Assembly: GCA_037384645.1 (NCBI GenBank)
Contig: JARRNT010000008.1
Span: 1 to 44,354, forward strand
DNA length: 44,354 nt
Source of the DNA: RI-92 sp037384645
Lineage (GTDB): Bacteria; Pseudomonadota; Gammaproteobacteria; UBA6429; Thiohalophilaceae
Reading direction: 5' to 3'
Shown in pieces: positions 44,019 through 44,354 of this stretch. The position numbers and the translations under genes are program-made. Every line of letters starts with the position of its first letter. Position 1 is the first letter of the stretch. The notes under the pieces were generated by a model. That model did not search any database and was not told the origin of the DNA. It worked only from the letters and a program-made list of their open reading frames with translations.

Positions 44019-44354
44019 TTAGCGACCTGATTGCATCATCGCAGGCGTTTTCACGTACATGCTGTCATTATCGATCCAGCCTTCCTGAATGACCAGGAAG
44101 CCTTCATTATGCAGGACAGCAAAACGGCCGAATGCGCCGCCGTTCACCAGGATGCCAGGATAGACATTGGCATTGGTCAGACCGTTGCCCATCAGGGTCA
44201 CGCCACAGACTTCCAGGTGGATATCCAGACCGGTCTTTGCCGCAAAATCCTGTAATTTCTTGATCCATACCCCTTCAGGATTGCCATTCGGGTACAGTTG
44301 GTTGCCTTCGTCATCAACCTGTGCTTCCCACCAGGCATCGTTCAGGGCCCAGTG
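44019..44354 (-). CDS. DsrE-like protein, partial (N-terminus outside window)
   Basis: The frame stays open from the stop at 44019 to the window end, giving the C-terminal 111 residues. The pattern ALNDAWWEAQ, GVWIKKLQDFA, IHLEVCGVTLMGNGLTN, VYPGILVNGGAFGRFAVL and FLVIQEGW resembles the DsrE/F-like (COG1416-type) family, in which a conserved Cys precedes a strand, here in LEVCGVT. Such proteins include sulfur-relay carriers and uncharacterised relatives. Which branch this is cannot be decided from a fragment. It converges on pgi across the bidirectional terminator. Confidence 0.6.
   Translation of the reverse strand, partial: HWALNDAWWEAQVDDEGNQLYPNGNPEGVWIKKLQDFAAKTGLDIHLEVCGVTLMGNGLTNANVYPGILVNGGAFGRFAVLHNEGFLVIQEGWIDNDSMYVKTPAMMQSGR

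Noticed and set aside
1..44354. Defence system, CRISPR array, prophage or secondary-metabolite cluster
   Set aside because: Read through on both strands; all long genes are assigned to housekeeping or simple accessory functions and no regular repeat-spacer pattern is present.

Overview
The window is a stretch of bacterial chromosome that reads as Gammaproteobacteria. Almost every gene is a housekeeping gene with close family-length agreement. Several gene blocks (queA-tgt-yajC-secD-secF, suhB/trmJ/cysE/isc, iscX-ndk-rlmN-pilW-rodZ-hisS-yfgM-bamB-der, guaB-guaA-tadA) follow orders I know from Pseudomonas-like and related gammaproteobacteria. A small lipoprotein resembling SoxXA-binding proteins and a DsrE-like fragment at the right edge hint at a sulfur-oxidising lineage. 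That is an inference from two weakly identified genes.

Left edge (1-892): a tRNA-Ser(GGA) on the minus strand with its terminator, flanked by GC-rich stem-loop repeats and a 22-base copy of the tRNA 5' end, then a gene-free AT-richer stretch. Accessory segment (893-9694): mltF, then a three-gene molybdenum hydroxylase cluster on the minus strand (2Fe-2S, Mo and FAD subunits) and a plasma-membrane-type H+ P-type ATPase on the plus strand. In many relatives tadA lies next to mltF, so this pair of modules looks like an insertion into a conserved neighbourhood.

Middle (9695-16470): tadA, guaA and guaB form a minus-strand operon driven by a clear sigma70-type promoter. A small lipoprotein, xseA and an M23 peptidase follow on the plus strand, and a DUF2784 membrane protein converges on them. 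From 16601 to 24618 lies a long minus-strand run: ndk, rlmN, pilW, rodZ, hisS, yfgM, bamB, der (tRNA and rRNA modification, cell shape, pilus assembly, outer-membrane assembly and ribosome maturation). ispG, usually found between rodZ and hisS, is absent.

From 24765 to 32068 is the complete ISC iron-sulfur assembly operon (iscR-S-U-A-hscB-hscA-fdx-iscX), preceded by cysE and trmJ. The iscR promoter carries a good match to a type 1 IscR site, so the operon is probably repressed by holo-IscR. suhB is divergent from trmJ. A small Cys-rich membrane protein of unknown function follows, then the minus-strand queA-tgt-yajC-secD-secF block (queuosine modification and Sec translocase). ppc and pgi are divergent at the right end, and a bidirectional terminator separates pgi from a truncated DsrE-like gene.

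I found no CRISPR array, insertion sequence, phage gene or toxin-antitoxin pair, and no clear candidate for an undescribed multi-gene system. The least explained items are the stem-loop array beside tRNA-Ser, whose two copies show compensatory changes in the stem, the small Cys-rich membrane protein, and the accessory segment between mltF and tadA.
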